Counted from the stretch's first letter, positions 47,953 to 59,550 are shown. The stretch is DNA of 64,000 bases from Lepus europaeus (GCF_033115175.1 NC_084836.1:64471097-64535096), one strand, 5' to 3'. Program-made: numbers and translations. Notes: generated by a model not told the origin, from the sequence alone.

Positions 47953-48231
47953 TTTTTTTTTTTTTTCTTTTTTTGGGTGCGGGGGAGACAAGAGTGAGAG
48001 CCGTCACTTGCTGATTGCTAATCCCCAAATGTCTGCATGGCCAGGGCCAAAAACTGGAAGCTTGGGAACTCAGCCCAGGTCTCCTGTGTGGGTGGCAAAA
48101 TCCCAACCTCTTGAACTACCACCACTGCCTCCTGGGGATCAGGAGCTGGAGCTGGGGCTAGAATGTAGGCACTCTGATATGGAATGTGCATCTTAACCAG
48201 TGTCTTAACCGGTAAGCTAAACACTAGCCCC
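47953..48231 (-). mobile_element. Old C-SINE relative
   Basis: T-rich tail to AACACTAGCCCC. Flanks AGCATGTACT / AGCATATACT (one mismatch). Confidence 0.8.
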
Positions 48232-48285
48232 AAGCATATACTATTAACCCTGCAAATTTGGTTGCACTGTAAAGATTTAGGTGCT

Positions 48286-48570
48286 GGGGCTGGCACTGTG
48301 GCACAGCGAGTTAAAGCCCTAGCCTGCTGCACCAGTATCCATTTGGCACCGCCTGCTCCTCTTTCAATCCTGCTCTCTCCTATGGTCTGCTAAAGCAGTA
48401 AAAGATGGCCTAAGTGCTTGGGCCCCTGCACCTATGTGGGGGACCCAGAAGAAGCTCCTGGCTTCGGATCAGCTCAGTTCCGGCCATCGCGGCCATTTGG
48501 GGAGTGAACCAACAGAAGGAAGACTTCTCTCTCTCTCTAACTCTTTTCAAATAAAATAAATCTTTTAAAA
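48286..48570 (+). mobile_element. C-SINE, older subfamily
   Basis: Head GGGGCTGGCACTGTGGCAC, tail TCAAATAAAATAAATC. Confidence 0.88.
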
Positions 48571-48580
48571 AAAGGATTTA

Positions 48581-48888
48581 GGCGCCGGCACACCGGGTTC
48601 TAGTCCCAGTCGGGGCACCGATCCTGTCCCGGTTGCCCCTCTTCCAGGCCAGCTCTCTGCTGTGGCCAGGGAGTGCAGTGGAGGATGGCCCAAGTGCTTG
48701 GGCCCTGCACCCCATGGGAGACCAGGAGAAGCACCTGGCTCCTGCCATCGGAACAGCGCGGTGCACTGGCCGCAGCGCGCCAACTGCGGCGGCCATTGGA
48801 GGGTGAACCAACGGCAAAAGGAAGCCCTTTCTCTCTGTCTCTCTCTCTCTCACTGTCCACTCTGCCTGTCCAAAAAAAAAAAAAAAAA
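48581..48888 (+). mobile_element. C-SINE, young, 5'-truncated, in the tail of the preceding SINE
   Basis: Starts at GCGCCGGCACACC, missing about 45 bp of head. Duplication AAAGGATTTA at 48571-48580 and 48889-48898. Confidence 0.92.
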
Positions 48889-48930
48889 AAAGGATTTAGA
48901 TGCCATATAATTTATCAGTGAAATGTTTGA

Positions 48931-49218
48931 AGGGCAGCTATTATGGTGCAGCAGATTAAGCCACTGCTGCCTGGGATGCCCACATCCTGTATTGGAGTGC
49001 CTGGGCTCCACTTCTAATCCAGCTTCCTGCTAATGCACCTGGGAGGTAGATAAAGGCTCAGGGACTTAGGTTCTTGCCTCTCATGCCCATGTGGGAGACC
49101 TGGATGGCATTCCTGGCTCCTGGCTTTGCCCAGCCTCTGCTATTGCAGGCATTTGGGGAGTGAACCAGCAGATGGAAGATCTTTTTCATTCTATGCCTTT
49201 AGAATAAATAATTTTTTA
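48931..49218 (+). mobile_element. Old C-SINE relative
   Basis: AGGGCAGCTATTATGGTGC head, AGAATAAATAATTT tail. Confidence 0.8.
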
Positions 49219-49440
49219 AATGTTAGAACTTAAATACTTCCATAGTAATAAAGCTCCAGGTATAACTAGGAAAATTTATTTGAAAACACGATCCTTTGAT
49301 AATAACTTTAAGAGGAATTTTCTACAGTTGAGAAGGAGTCACACAGGGACAAGAATCCTTAAAATATAGGATTGGGATGAGAAGCTGAATATGCAAATAA
49401 CAGCAACACATGTTCTCATTTACAACTCTTTTTATTTATT

Positions 49441-49794
49441 TATTTTTTTAATTTTTTTTTTTTTTTGACAGGTAGAGTGGACAGTGAGAGAGAGACAGAG
49501 AGAAAGGTCTTCCTTTTTGCCGTTGGTTCACCCTCCAATGGCCGCCGCGGTAGCGCGCGCTGCGGCCGGCGCACCGCGCCGATCCGATGGCAGGAGCCAG
49601 GTGCTTCTCCTGGTCTCCCATGGGGTGCAGGGCCCAAGGACTTGGGCCATCCTCCACTGCACTCCCTGGCCACAGCAGAGAGCTGGCCTGGAAGAGGGGC
49701 AACCGGGACAGGATCGGTACCCCGACCGGGACTAGAACCTGGTGTGCCGGTGCCACAAGGCGGAGGATTAGCCTAGTGAGCCGCGGCGCCGGCC
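49441..49794 (-). mobile_element. C-SINE, young, first of a head-to-tail run
   Basis: T-tail, GACAGGTAGAGTGGACAG, ending GCGGCGCCGGCC. Confidence 0.93.
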
Positions 49795-50112
49795 TTTTTA
49801 TTTATTTTTTTGACAGAGTGGACAGTGAGAGACAGAGAGAAAGGTCTTCCTTTAGCCGTTGGTTCACCCTCCAATGGCCACCGCAGCCAGCGCGCTGCGG
49901 CCAGTGCACCGCGCTGATCCGAAGGCAGGAGCCAGGTGCTTCTCCTGGTCTCCCATGGGGTGCAGGGCCCAAGCACTTGGGCCATCCTCCACTGCGCTCC
50001 CAGGCCACAGCAAAGAGCTGGCCGGGACAGAATCCAGTGCCCCGACCGGGACTAGAACCCAGTGTGCTGGCGCCACAGGCGGAGGATTAGCCTATTGAGC
50101 CACAGTGCCAGG
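49795..50112 (-). mobile_element. C-SINE, young, shortened, second of the run
   Basis: TTTTTATTTATTTTTTTGACAGAG start. The body lacks about 15 bp around GAAGAGGGGCAAC; ends GAGCCACAGTGCCAGG. Confidence 0.9.
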
Positions 50113-50299
50113 GCTGAAGCTGGGAGCTGAGAACTCCTTCTAGGCTTCCCACATGAATAGCAGTGACCCGAGGGCTGGAGCCGTCATTTGCTGCCTCCCA
50201 GAGTGTGCGTTAGCAGAGCAGCCAGGACACAGACCAGGCACTCCCATGTCGGGGGAGAGCATCCTAGGCAGTAATAACTGCTGCATCAAACACTGGCCC
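50113..50299 (-). mobile_element. Old C-SINE relative, 5' half
   Basis: GCTGAAGCTGGGAGCTGAG to AAACACTGGCCC. Its 3' half is missing or displaced by the two young SINEs. Confidence 0.75.
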
Positions 50300-50577
50300 T
50301 TAAAGCAGTACTTCGAGAATTTGTTTGGAGACCACCTCCAAGTTTGCATGCCTGCCCTCTGATTCTAGTAAGCTGTAGCAGAAAAGCCTTGTGTCATTCT
50401 GTTCTGCCATTCAGGTCTGTTCCCCTGAAGAAGTCCACTTTACCCCTCTGGCCATTTTAGGTATTAAGTCTTTGTCTCTCCTACCTTTATGTATTTTCTG
50501 GAGGTCACCATTGATCATGTTTTTCAGGTATAGATAGGCAAAGTTTTTACAGGTAAGAGCAGGGTTCCTTTTCTTTT

Positions 50578-50927
50578 CTTTTTTTTTTTTTTTTTTTTGA
50601 CAGGCAGAGTGGACAGTGAAAGAGAGACAGAGAGAAAGGTCTTCCTTTTGCCGTTGGTTTACCCTCCAATGGCCGCCGCGGTAGCGCGCTGCGGCCGGCG
50701 CACCGTGCTGTTCCGATGGCAGGAGCCAGATACTTATCCTGGTCTCCCATGGGGTGCAGGGCCCAAGCACTTGGGCCATCCTCCACTGCACTCCCTGGCC
50801 ACAGCAGAGAGCTGGCCTGGAAGAGGGGCAACCGGGACAGGATCGGTGCCCCGACCGGGACTAGAACCTGGTGTGCCGGCGCCGCAAGGCGGAGGATTAG
50901 CCTAGTGAGCCGCGGCGCCGGCCCAGC
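50578..50927 (-). mobile_element. C-SINE, young, full length
   Basis: Duplication GTTCCTTTTCTTTT at 50564-50577 and 50928-50941. Confidence 0.94.
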
Positions 50928-51074
50928 GTTCCTTTTCTTTTAAAATATCATTAAATATAGCGACACATTGAGCTCATGTTCCCAGTTGACAGTGATTCAG
51001 TAACCTCCTTACTGAGTTACAGCTGATAATTCACATTCAATCATCATATAAACAACAAAGCTTAGTAGATAAGA

Positions 51075-51275
51075 GATAGGCTCTGCAGTGAGGCTGGCTT
51101 GGGTCTGAATTCTGGCTATGCCAATTATGAGCTGTGACCCTGGACGGGATACTTCATCCAAACCTTGGTTTCCCGTTTTAGAGACACTAACTACATATTT
51201 AATATTAATTAATATTACCTAAATTTCTTAGACGTTATTGGGAGTTAATACAAATACCATATTTGGCTAGCCTCT
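51075..51275 (+). mobile_element. MIR-like fragment
   Basis: GGCTTGGGTCTGAATTCTGGC, GAGCTGTGACCCTGGACGGG, TTGGTTTCCCGTTTTAGAG: the layout of a MIR. Confidence 0.6.
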
Positions 51276-51494
51276 GGTAATAGTAACTACTCAAACTTTA
51301 GCTATTAAGCTTTTAAGTAAGTTGGGTTTATCCATGCAGTTTTGAAAGGATTTAAATTCAGGCTGTATTGTCCCACTTTGGCCACCAGAAGGCACCATTG
51401 TCCCTGTCCATTTTAAAGAGATCCTCCCAAGGTCAGGATGACCTCCATGCTCATCTTCTCTAATGCTCCTTTAGTTACCAGGCACTTTGTTGTA

Positions 51495-51680
51495 TGAGGG
51501 TACTTCAGAAAGTTCATGGAAGAAATAAAATGCGTTTATTTGGGTGCAAAGAAAATTTTGAAATGCACGCATAGTTTTTTCATAATATGCATGTTCCACA
51601 TATTACCAAAAAATGTTTTTGCACCAAAAGCAGCTCACATTTTTTATTCCATTTTTCCATGAACTTTAAAAAATACTGTC
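51495..51680. mobile_element. Mariner-like non-autonomous DNA transposon
   Basis: 186 bp bounded by TA dinucleotides. Imperfect terminal inverted repeats share AAGTTCATGGAA, then AATAAAA and GGTGCAAA toward the centre. No transposase coding. Confidence 0.65.
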
Positions 51681-51689
51681 TAGTTGGAC

Positions 51690-52360
51690 CTAGCACTCAC
51701 TCACCTGCCTTATTCTTAACGTCTCCCTTAACTTTCTATGTGCCCAGGCCTCCACCGTGCTCAGAAAGAGACCCTCCGCCAGCTTCTGTGAGTTCCCGGT
51801 TAGCCCCTCTGATCCCTGGGCTTCCTCAGTGCCCTCACAGTAGTGGGCATCAGGACTGGACAACTTCAGAAAAGTCCATAAAGGCTTTGCGGGGCTTGTG
51901 TTCCGGGACCCTGTGTCAAGGGCTGAGAACACTGCAGTTCCTCACTGTTTCTGCAATCACAAAAGCTCCAAAGTAGGTCACCCCTCCGGTCACCCAGCTG
52001 GCCCTTCAGTAGCCTCATCCTGAGCATGCCACCTGTCTCCTGGGGCAGCAGAGTTCAGTCCTCTGGTCTGCCGGCTAGTCTCTGTGGATGATTAACCGGA
52101 GGGGAGGAACCAGGTCAGACTATTCTAGGGTTAGGAGGAAATCCCCTGTGAGATGCTAAATTGGGAGCCAATATTGATCACTGAAGCTTTGAAGTTGCCA
52201 GGGAGTTGGCTGCGGTCAGTGCTGCTCGGGGACTTTGTGTGGCTTCTCTTTGTGGACTACTTTCCTAAGACCTGTCTGATCCCCAGGCCTGGGGAGCTCT
52301 GGTTGACAGGTGTGACACCAACTATGAGGAAACTGGGGAAGGGAGAATAAGGCTTTCAGG
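51690..52360. other. Intergenic unique sequence
   Basis: No gene, RNA or clear repeat recognised. Confidence 0.5.
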
Positions 52361-52504
52361 TTTTTTTTTTTCTCTTTTTTTGAGGTCTGGGCTATGAAAC
52401 TGTCTTTATAAATGAGGTCTATCTAAAGCTGGCTGAAATGGATCCTGAGACCGGTGACTCTGGTTGTTACTGCCATGTCTCGGAGAGTGAAAAAGGCTGT
52501 TCAC

Positions 52505-52804
52505 AGGTGAGCAGCAGGTTCTAGTCCCGGTTGGGGCGCCAGATTCTGTCCCGGTTGCTCCTCTTCCAGTCCAGCTCTCTGCTGTGGTCCGGGAAGGCAG
52601 TGGAGGATGGCCCAAGTGCTTGGGCCCCTGCACCTGCATGGGAGACCAGGAGGAAGCACCTGGCTTCTGGCTTTGGATCTGCACAGCACACCAGCCGTGG
52701 CAGCCATTTCGGGGGTGAACCAACAGAAGGAAGACCTTTCTCTCTGTCTCTCTCTCACTAACTCTGCCTGTCAAAAAAAAAAAAAAAAACAAAAACACCA
52801 AAAC
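52505..52804 (+). mobile_element. C-SINE, young-type, head replaced by about 12 unrelated bases
   Basis: Duplication AAAAAGGCTGTTCAC at 52490-52504 and 52806-52820. Between it and the B-box GGTTCTAGTCCC lie only AGGTGAGCAGCA. Confidence 0.92.
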
Positions 52805-53156
52805 AAAAAAGGCTGTTCACTTGTGGCTTGGGGTTTATAGATAAGGTGCCCTGCTCTTTGGGTCAGTTCCCCTCTGCCTTTGGGTCAGTGATAATGACAG
52901 ACTCAGGGAGACAAAAGTCCAGTGGTCTTGTCTACCCAGAGGAGTTTGTGGTGTGGACGATCACTTTAGTGCCATGGGTCATTCAGTGGTCTCTGGGGAG
53001 CACGGGGTAAGAGAGGACAGAACACAGCCAAGTAGGAGAAATGCCCAGAGGCTCAGAGAGAGTGATAGGACAGGGAGGGGGCCAAATGCCTGATCTGGCA
53101 TGAAGACTGAGTGTCCACTTCCTGATCTTGTGGCTAGATACAGGGCAGACTGGCCG

Positions 53157-53968
53157 TGTGGGGTTCTGTGACAGGGGTAGCCCTGAGACTGAAACCCAGC
53201 GTTCCAGGTGAAATGGTAGTGGTGCCAGAGGAAACTGACAAAAGGTTACCTCCGTTCTGTGTCTCCCGTGGAAGGAGAATGTCCGAGCAGACAAGGCAGA
53301 GAGAAAAGCAAGATTTATTGAAGTCAGAGACCTGGTGGAGTGGCCAGGAGTGGGGCTCCTGGAGAGGCGAAACCCAAAGAGGCTGGTGGTAGTGGGGTTT
53401 CTAAGCACAATGTCGGGGGAAAAACCACAATCATTAGTTACAAGGTGGGGACAACCCATCAGAAGACCTGATTTGTAATCTTATTTGCCCTGTCTGGCTT
53501 GCTCATGATAAAAAGCCAGGGGCAGAGTAGGGAATGGCAGTCAAGACAGGGTTCAAGCAGGAGCTATGGAGAAACTGCTTCCATCCGAGGTTTCACGTGC
53601 ATGGCCATCTAGAAGTCTCGCTGTTTCAAGACTGGAGATAGGCCGGTGCCGTGGCTCAACAGGCTAATCCTCCGCCTTGTGGCGCCGGCACACCGGGTTC
53701 TAGTCCCGGTCGGGGCTCCGGATTCTGCCCCGGTTGCCCCTCTTCCAGGCCAGCTCTCTGCTGTGGCCAGGGAGTGCAGTGGAGGATGGCCCAAGTCCTT
53801 GGGCCCTGCACCCCATGGGAGACCAGGAGAAGCACCTGGCTCCTGCCATCGGATCAGCGCGGTGCGCTGGCCACAGCGCGCTAGCCGCGGCGGCCATTGG
53901 AGGGTGAACCAACGGCAAAGGAAGACCTTTCAGTCTGTCTCTCTCTCTCTCACTGTCCACTCTGCCTG

Positions 53969-54010
<42 letters not shown>

Positions 54011-54404
54011 TGATTGGTGTAACATTTATATAAAAAAAAAAAAGACTGGAGATAGTGAATCTAACAAGCAGATTAAAATACAGAGTCTAAACAGAGGGCA
54101 GGGTCATTACTAGAGGACTTAACAAAGTTTTCCCATTGAAAGAAAAATAGAAACTGAGAGGAGGGGCTTGATGATAATCAGGTGGGCGTTAAGGCCTGGC
54201 CAGGTACATACGGGGTCCAGACCTGTGTGTCTCTTCACGTTGGGTACTGGACTAAACATCATACGGGAGGTGTGAACCTCCTTAGGGAAGGCACCCTGTT
54301 GACTTCCATTACCTAGCTGGCTGGGGAAGAGAGCTGGCATCTCTAAAAGGAGATTTACAGTTCTGCCCGCAGTGTACTGACCCTAGGCCATCCCAACAAC
54401 AGCA
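53157..54404 (-). mobile_element. ERV LTR remnant, interrupted by a C-SINE
   Basis: On the minus strand there is TTCAATAAATCTTGC (poly(A) signal) near 53310-53325, followed by a U5-like CTCTCTGCCTTGTCTGCTCGG and an end ..CCCCACA at 53157. The U3 end near 54404 (TGTTGTTGGG) is approximate. No viral genes. Confidence 0.5.
53641..54041 (+). mobile_element. C-SINE, young, with a long A-tail and extra 3' segment
   Basis: Duplication AAGACTGGAGATA at 53628-53640 and 54042-54054. After about 38 A there is a unique segment 54009-54032, then a second A-run that meets the duplication. Confidence 0.94.
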
Positions 54405-54651
54405 GTGTTTACTTTGGAAGCTGGGCAGAGTGAAGGGCTTTTCAGCTTAGAGCCAGCAAGCTCTGACCTGGGAATTTTTCGATTGCAGGGCAGTTCTGTT
54501 TCCAGTGACCCAGCTCTTGGCTGGCAGAGCCAACCAGGCTCTTCAGAGGCTGACGACCTCCTGGCTTTCCACATCAAAAACCAATGCCGTCTGGGGTGGA
54601 CTGGCCTGTTGGGGCTCCTTGATGGCAGATCACTGGGTAAAAGCTGTTATT

Positions 54652-54960
54652 GGGGCCGGCGTTGTGGCATAGCCAGTTAAGCCGCTGCCTGCAATACCAG
54701 CATCCCATGTGGGTGCCAGTTCAAATCCTGGCTACTCCACTTCTAATCCAGCTCCCTGCTAATGTGCCTGGGAAAGCACTGGAAGATGGCCCAAGTACTT
54801 GGGCCTCTGCACCCATGTGAGACCCAGAAGAAGCTCCTGGCTTCAGATCAGCCCAGCTCTGGCCATTGTGGCAATTTGGGGAGTGAACTAACATATGGAA
54901 GACTCCCCACCCCAACTTTGCCTTTCAAATAAATAAATTTTTTTGGGAAAAAAAAAAAAA
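54652..54960 (+). mobile_element. C-SINE, older subfamily
   Basis: Flanks AAGCTGTTATT / AAGCTATTACT. Confidence 0.88.
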
Positions 54961-55294
54961 AGCTATTACTAATTGTCCTGCCACCTGTCCTTATGTTGCT
55001 CCTACTGCCTAGCTTGCTTCTTTTCCTCCTGGTTTCTGGTAGACTTCGGAGGAGCTTTTAATGTCAGCCAACAGGGTGTTCAGTCCCCTCCCTAATCTCT
55101 GGTGGCCTGAGCTAGAAATCTATAGTCACAGGCATGTTCTGACAGTGTTCTCCCTGTGAGATAAGATGATGCCCCTGAGGAGAGCTACGTCCTCACTTTA
55201 GGATCACACTTGATGGCCACCTTATGCAAACGGTCTATAAATTTTGAAGTTAAAGACTTCAAATTAAAACTTTTTATTTGTAAAGGGAGGTTTT

Positions 55295-55616
55295 GGGGCC
55301 GGCGCTGTGGCACAGCAGGTTAACGCCCTGGCCTGAAGCACTGGCATCCCATATGGGCGCTGGTTCTGGTCCCTGCTCTTCTTCCAGTCCAGCTCTCTGC
55401 TATGGTCTGGGAAAGCAGTAGAAGATGGCCCAAGTCCTTGGGCTCCTGCACCTACGTGGGAGACCCAGAGGAAGCTCTTGGCTCCTGGCTTCGGATTGGC
55501 GCAGCTCCGGCCGTTGCAGCCGGAGTGAACCAGCAGGTGGAAGACTCTCTGTCTCTACCTCTCTCTGTAACTCTGTCTTTCAAATAGAATAAAATAAATC
55601 TTTAAAAAGAAAAAGA
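55295..55616 (+). mobile_element. C-SINE, older subfamily
   Basis: Duplication GGGAGGTTTT at 55285-55294 and 55620-55629. Confidence 0.92.
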
Positions 55617-56082
55617 AAAGGGAGGTTTTGCTTGTTTACTGTGCCCACGGGAAAGCAAATCTAGCTGTGAAATCATAACTTAAGCTCTTGTTTAGATGAT
55701 GCTATTTGGTTTTCTATATGTGGCCAGGCTATTAATACAGAAAAACGTTAGCCATCCCCTTTATAAGGACTAAATATCAAACTGTACATCCTGGAGAGTC
55801 CTTTAGAATAGTCAGTTTCCCATGTTGAAGAGAATAGAGGAGAAATGAGGAGACAAATCAGGCTTCATAGATTGCTTGCTCTTAGTAGCTTAATATCAAG
55901 TGAAAACTTAGCAAGCAATTTTAATTGTTAAATAACAACTTAGGAAAACATTTGCCTTCTATAAATTTCAAGATAAGAGTACATGTATTTGGAAACATTG
56001 CTTAAATATCTAACACAAGTGTAACTTGTTTGACCAGCAAACCTAAGCACAGACATGTCAATGAAACATTTTTAGTTTCTTC

Positions 56083-56404
56083 TTCTTTTTTTTTTAAGAT
56101 GTATTTATTTACTTGAAAGACAGAGTTACAGAAAGGCAGAGAGAGGTCTTCCATCTGCTGGTTCACTCCCCAAATGGCCACAATGGCCGGAGCTGGGCTG
56201 ATCCCAAGCCAGGAGCCAGGAGCTTCTTCCAGGTCTGCCATGTGGGTACAGGGGCCCAAGGACTTGGGCCATCTTCTACTGCTTTCCCAGGCCATAGCAG
56301 AGAGCTGGATCAGAAGTGGAGCAACTGAGTCTCGAACTGGCACCCATATGGGATGCTGGCACTGCCGGTGGTGGTTTTACCTGCTATGCCACAGCGCTGG
56401 CCCC
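56083..56404 (-). mobile_element. C-SINE, older subfamily
   Basis: Duplication TTTAGTTTCTT on both sides. Confidence 0.9.
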
Positions 56405-56428
56405 CTTTAGTTTCTTTCTACCAACAAC

Positions 56429-56751
56429 TTTTTTTAAGATTTATTTAATTGAAAGGCAAAGTTATAGATAGGCAGAGGCAGAGAGAAAGAGAAGTCTTCA
56501 TCCGCTGGCTCACTCCACAGATGGCCACAATGGCTAGAGCTGTGCTGATAGGAAGCCAGGAGCCAGGAGTTTCTTCCAGGTTTCCCACGTGGGTGCAGAG
56601 GCCCAAGGACTTGGGCCATCTTTTACTGCTTTCCCAGGCCACAGCACCTAGCTGGATTAGAAGTGGTGCAGCTGGGACTCGAACCGGTGCCCATATGGGA
56701 TGCCAGCACTGCAGATGGCAGCTTTACCTGCCACACCACAGCACCAGCCCC
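56429..56751 (-). mobile_element. C-SINE, older subfamily
   Basis: TTTTTTTAAGATTTATTTAATT to CAGCACCAGCCCC. Confidence 0.88.
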
Positions 56752-57690
56752 TATGTACATACTTTTAATACATAACATTACAGGATAGAACAATAAAGCA
56801 GTTTCAATAATAGCTTCTTAAAATCTTTAATTGTTTTTTTAAAAATTACCATCAATAAATTAGAATTATTTCCTGCTCTTAGTAACCTAAATGAACCATA
56901 CTTTTTCTCATTTGGACTCTGTAGTCCATTCTTGGCTTTATCTGCTTACAGAACTATCTCAAATTACTGAATACAACAGAGGTCAGGGATAAAAAAAATC
57001 CTGTGGAACCTAAAAGAGAACACATCTAAACCCAGAGCCGCCAACAATGTTCTAACTTTCATGAGCAGGAAATCTGATTTTTAGTGTCTGGAGAATACAA
57101 AACAGTGGACTTTAAAAAGACTTTCAATAGCTATGGTTAAAATTATAAACTCATTAACCAACACTTGCTTACTCCACACGGTAGTTTAGAAAGCACCTGT
57201 AAGATTTTATAAAGCATTTATCCCCTTTAGGACTCAAGGCCTTTTTCATTAAGATAAGCATCATGTCTGATAACACAACAAAATATTAGACTTTTGTAAC
57301 ATTTGGACATTTATATCAGTAGCATTTTATGTTATCATAACTTAAAATTTAGCAACACTTCACATGGTGACATTTAATATATTTTTCTTTTTATAAAATA
57401 AAATGTATATATTTTTATATATTTACTTTAATATATTCCAAATAGCCTTAATAGTTGGTGTCTTCTACAATATGAGAGAGATATCCTTTGATATTTCCAG
57501 GGGCCCAACTGAAATATCAAAGTCCAAAGAATTTGGAACTTTGATTGTTTGAATGCCTGTCAAAGATGCCAAGAAGGTTTAAAATATCTGTTAGAAACAG
57601 GATCCCTTAACATGATGACATAATATAGACCAGATTTGATCACTGTTATAAGGTGATCACTCAAATGCTGTAGAATAAGTATATATTTAA

Positions 57691-58008
57691 GGGGCCAGCA
57701 CCATGGCTCACTTGGTTGATCCTCCATCTGCAGCGCCAGCATCCCATATGGGCTCCAGGTTCTAGTCCCGGTTGCTCCTCTTCCAGTCCAGCTCTCTGCT
57801 TGGCCCGGGAGGGCAGTGGAGGATGGCCCAGGTGCTTGGGCTCCTGCACCCGCAAGGGAGACCTAGAAGAGGCACCTGGCTCCTGGCTTCGGATCGGCGC
57901 AGTGCTGGCCGTAGTGGCCATTTGGGGAGTGGACCAACGGAGGGAGGACCTTTCTCTCTGTCTCTCTCTCTCACTGTCTGTAACTCACCTGTCAAATAAA
58001 AAAAAATA
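57691..58008 (+). mobile_element. C-SINE intermediate between older and young types
   Basis: Long duplication AGAATAAGTATATATTTAA / AGAATAAGTGTATATTTAA at 57672-57690 and 58009-58027. The head is GGGGCCAGCACCATGGCTCA, and the body mixes GGGCTCCAGG with GGTTCTAGTCC. Confidence 0.92.
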
Positions 58009-58377
58009 AGAATAAGTGTATATTTAAACAATGTAACTCTTAAAACTCAGCTGTTTTTAAACAATCAGAACTTAAACAGGGACATTAAGAGAACAAAGAT
58101 TACTTCAACAGAACACAAAATCTGTCTCTTTGGTCATCCCAAAAATTGGAAGGAAATAAAACCTTAAATATAAGAGTGAGCACATGGAATCATATCTCAT
58201 AACTTGGAACAATTTTAATAGAGTCAGAAGTAGGAAAGAGAAAAAAGCTTACTGGAGCTGGCTAGAAAACTGAGTCATCTAGTAAAAACTATTAAAAGGA
58301 GATGCTCAGCTTTCAAAATCTGAGATTTAAAACTGTTCAAATATTCCTGTTGATTTCCTTTTTGAAATATCCCTTTA

Positions 58378-58722
58378 GCTGGCGCCGTGGCTCAACAGGC
58401 TAATCCTCCGGCTAGCGGGGCTGGTACACCGGGTTCTAGTCCCGGTTGGGGCACCGGATTCTGTCCCGGTTGCCCCTCTTCCAGGCCAGCTCTCTGCTGT
58501 GGCCAGGGAGTGCAGTGGAGGATGGCCCAAGTCCTTGGGCCCTGCACCTCATGGGAGACCAGGAGAAGCACCTGGCTCCTGCCATCGGATCAGCGCGGTG
58601 CGCCGTCTGCGGCTGCCATTGGAAGGTGAACTAGCGGCAAAAGGAAGACCTTTTTTCTCTGTCTCTCTCTCTCACTGTCCACTCTGCCTGTCAAAAAAAA
58701 AAAAAAAAAAGAGAGAGAGAGA
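58378..58722 (+). mobile_element. C-SINE, young, full length
   Basis: Duplication GAAATATCCCTTTA at 58364-58377 and 58723-58736. (GA)n at the end of the A-tail. Confidence 0.95.
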
Positions 58723-58764
58723 GAAATATCCCTTTAAAAATCTCTAGATTAAGACAACATTTTC

Positions 58765-58857
58765 TTTTTTTTTTTTCTAAGATTTATTTATTTATTTGAA
58801 AGGCAGAGTTAGAGAGAGGCAGAGGCAGAGGCACAGAGAGAGAGGCGCACTGGCCCC
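58765..58857 (-). mobile_element. Ultra-short internally deleted C-SINE (93 bp)
   Basis: Duplication AGACAACATTTTC at 58752-58764 and 58858-58870. The tail end runs to GCACAGAGAGAGAGG, then straight to the last head bases CGCACTGGCCCC. Confidence 0.9.
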
Positions 58858-59550
58858 AGACAACATTTTCTAAATAAGATAACACTTCAGATTTCAGCCT
58901 TAATTACATTTAAGCAGTGTTGAACTACTTTTCATAGGCAGTTTATGAAAACGTATTTGTTAACAAAGCCAAATAGTTTTTCCATAGAGTATAAGTGCTA
59001 AGAGTACCAACATTTACACTTAGACACATTTATTTCACTTACTTTTGCCCAATTTATGTTTAGCAATTACACCTAGATGACTTAAGATGCTGATATTATA
59101 TCATACTTTATCTGAATTAAGGTCAAAATTACATTTATATTTCTACTCCTGTTTGTAAAACTCTAGCTGGAAATCAGTGACATAAGCCAGAGGTTGCAAA
59201 ACACACCTTAGGGCCTATAATAAGCGGTGATTACCCATTTCTATCTCATCCACATCTGTTAAACCAAGTCACAAAGCAAGTTTGGCAAGTTACAAGGCAA
59301 TTTTTTTAAGGCAGTGATCTTAGATTCAAAAGAAATTCCTTTAAACCCAATGTCTAGGTACAGTTGAACCAAATTCTCGTGCATGAGATTGTTATTTACC
59401 AAAGACATCTCTAGATTTTAGTTGAATTTGAATTTAGTTTTCTTTTTACCCAAAAACCCCACTTTAGGCCAATAGTGCCAAGTCAACAGTGAACTACTTG
59501 GGACTGGCTTGGAAACAAACATGAGTTCAGGCATTTGCAAGACAGTCCCA

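Larger units (their letters stand above)
56752..59550. other. AT-rich unique intergenic sequence around three SINEs
   Basis: Outside the SINEs at 57691-58008, 58378-58722 and 58765-58857 the DNA is AT-rich, non-repetitive and free of long ORFs. Read on the minus strand it resembles a long 3'UTR, but no coding region was found. Confidence 0.5.

Noticed and set aside
53641-54041. 155-codon ORF beginning [11 protein letters not shown] and similar ORFs across the window
   Set aside because: These recur wherever a young C-SINE occurs and are translations of SINE sequence, not genes.
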